Shown: positions 14,604-15,390 of the stretch, one piece after another
Layout: each line of letters opens with the position of its first letter
How positions within the stretch are numbered: the stretch's first letter is position 1
Origin: an uncultured Holosporaceae bacterium
Lineage (GTDB): Bacteria; Pseudomonadota; Alphaproteobacteria; RUG11792
Assembly: GCA_947285985.1 (NCBI GenBank)
Contig: CAMYPB010000018.1
Span: 1-15,390, forward strand
Direction: 5' to 3'
DNA: 15,390 nucleotides
Notes under the pieces: generated by a model
What the model was told of the DNA's origin: nothing
Seen by the model: the letters and a program-made list of their open reading frames with translations, nothing else
The model's database searches: none
Program-made: the position numbers and the translations under genes

Positions 14604-15187
14604 TTTTCATAACCTTTTATTTTAATATTAGATAAATACTTCGATACTTGTTTCAATTGAGACAACACAGAAGCATCAAAAATTTTTGAATCTGAATATA
14701 TTTTAAATCCCCCTAAGAGTTTTGGGGATACTTTGTATGATATTATAGACCTCTCAGAAAACAGACGACTAATAATAGACTCTATTTTAATTTTCTCTTC
14801 AGGAAGGAGTTCAACAGCACTCGAGACCGTTACGTTCCGTTTATTTTTGAGATGATAGACAGCCTTCTCAAAAATACTCATTATTTTATTGAGGGAATCG
14901 AATCTTTTATTATGTCCGATTTCCCGCATGAAAGATGTGAAGATCGGATGAAAAGAGAGATGACCCCCCAAAACGATCCACGCCCCATCAATTTCCTTTC
15001 TATTATTGAAGCTATGAGATGTCAAAATTTTTTTCATATCCTGATGATTTTTGAGAAAAACCTCAAGTTTATGAAAATTTTCCAAGACATCATCGAAACA
15101 ATTCAAACGTCGACATTCATTGAAGAGGGCGCGTGCATATCTCCCCGGAACAGAAGAAAACAAAACATTCAAACTATTTGAATCCAT
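14600..15187 (-). CDS. atpH: ATP synthase F1 subunit delta (OSCP)
   Basis: Delta binds the top of the alpha-beta ring to the peripheral stalk, holding the stator in place. The 195 residues have the usual two-domain form. The N-terminal helical bundle begins with VPGRYARALFNECRRL (about 13-28). The C-terminal part contains VTVSSAVELLPEEKIKIESII and the motif KVSPKLLGGFKIYSDSKIFDASVLSQLKQVSKYL, where LLGG and DxS are hallmarks. It is the first gene of atpHAGD, as in alphaproteobacteria where the F0 genes are elsewhere. The ATG at 15187 has only a weak GAAAG ahead of it. The stop overlaps the atpA start by four bases. Sequence divergence in the central part is normal for this subunit. Confidence 0.95.
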   Translation of the reverse strand: MDSNSLNVLFSSVPGRYARALFNECRRLNCFDDVLENFHKLEVFLKNHQDMKKILTSHSFNNRKEIDGAWIVLGGHLSFHPIFTSFMREIGHNKRFDSLNKIMSIFEKAVYHLKNKRNVTVSSAVELLPEEKIKIESIISRLFSERSIISYKVSPKLLGGFKIYSDSKIFDASVLSQLKQVSKYLSNIKIKGYEK

Positions 15188-15224
15188 CTTTCGACAAAAA
15201 TTTCTGAAAAACCATTTATTATTT

Positions 15225-15253
15225 ATTGTATCACATTTTTCATGAGAAATCAG
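15225..15253 (-). promoter_or_regulatory. Candidate promoter of the atp operon
   Basis: On the minus strand TACAAT (15230-15225) carries an extended -10 (TGATACAAT). Seventeen bases upstream is CTGATT (15253-15248), a weak -35. Transcription would begin near 15218, about 30 bases before the atpH ATG. The extended -10 could compensate for the -35 box. Confidence 0.5.
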
Positions 15254-15330
15254 GGAATAATCCCCGAAATGAATTATTATTTTTTTTCACAGAGGAAAAT
15301 TTCAAAAATTAACGATTTTTTAATTTTTTG

Positions 15331-15390
15331 TATGCTAGCATGATCTTGAAAGGAGAAATTTTTATTTTGCATGAGGGAGGTTTTTATGCA
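15331..15390 (+). promoter_or_regulatory. Start region of a rightward gene cut by the window edge
   Basis: GGGAGG (15375-15380) stands five bases before ATG at 15386, an excellent ribosome binding site, and a gene probably starts here. A second site, AAGGAG (15350-15355), lies upstream. An ATG at 15371 is in frame with the one at 15386, but is too far from AAGGAG (15 bases) to be preferred. TATGCT (15331-15336) could be the -10 box and overlaps the palindrome ATGCTAGCAT (15332-15341), an operator candidate. Only two codons are visible, so the product is unknown. Confidence 0.45.

Overview
The window looks like A+T-rich chromosomal DNA of an alphaproteobacterium, probably host-associated or with a reduced genome. 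Three things point there. The F1 ATPase genes form a separate atpH-atpA-atpG-atpD run with no F0 genes beside them, which is the alphaproteobacterial arrangement. The psd product is the short form common in alphaproteobacteria and rickettsiae. Rare codons such as ATA and AGA are used freely. A Holosporales- or Rickettsiales-like host is my guess; no rRNA or clade-specific marker is present to settle it. UGG encodes Trp where I checked, so the standard code applies.

Layout, left to right. The 3' part of lipB (lipoate biosynthesis) reads rightward and meets yidC at a bidirectional terminator. A leftward cluster follows: rpmH, rnpA, yidD, yidC (ribosomal protein L34, RNase P protein, and two membrane-insertion factors). 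rpmH is only 135 bases and easily missed. Next are two leftward pairs: an MscS-type channel with a cyclic-nucleotide domain followed by an ABC-F ATPase, and potG-potH of a polyamine importer without its other two genes. Then psd-dedA (phosphatidylethanolamine synthesis plus a DedA membrane protein), an unrecognised 161-residue gene, and the leftward atpHAGD operon. At the right edge a rightward gene seems to begin, divergent from atpH.

How the genes work together: most of the window serves the cell envelope and core metabolism. YidC and YidD insert membrane proteins, Psd makes phosphatidylethanolamine and DedA may move lipid across the membrane, PotGH would energise polyamine uptake, the channel relieves osmotic or signal-driven stress, and the F1 genes make the catalytic half of ATP synthase. 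Genes are tightly packed, with stop/start overlaps in rnpA/yidD, potG/potH and atpH/atpA. There is no gene-free stretch over 300 bases; the largest gaps are 10483-10714 (atp terminator and the upstream region of the unknown gene) and 15188-15390 (divergent promoter region).

I found no mobile element, CRISPR array, tRNA, rRNA or defence system, and no obvious new multi-gene system. The points most worth following are the missing atpC, the psd-dedA coupling, the cyclic-nucleotide-linked channel and the unrecognised gene beside the atp operon.
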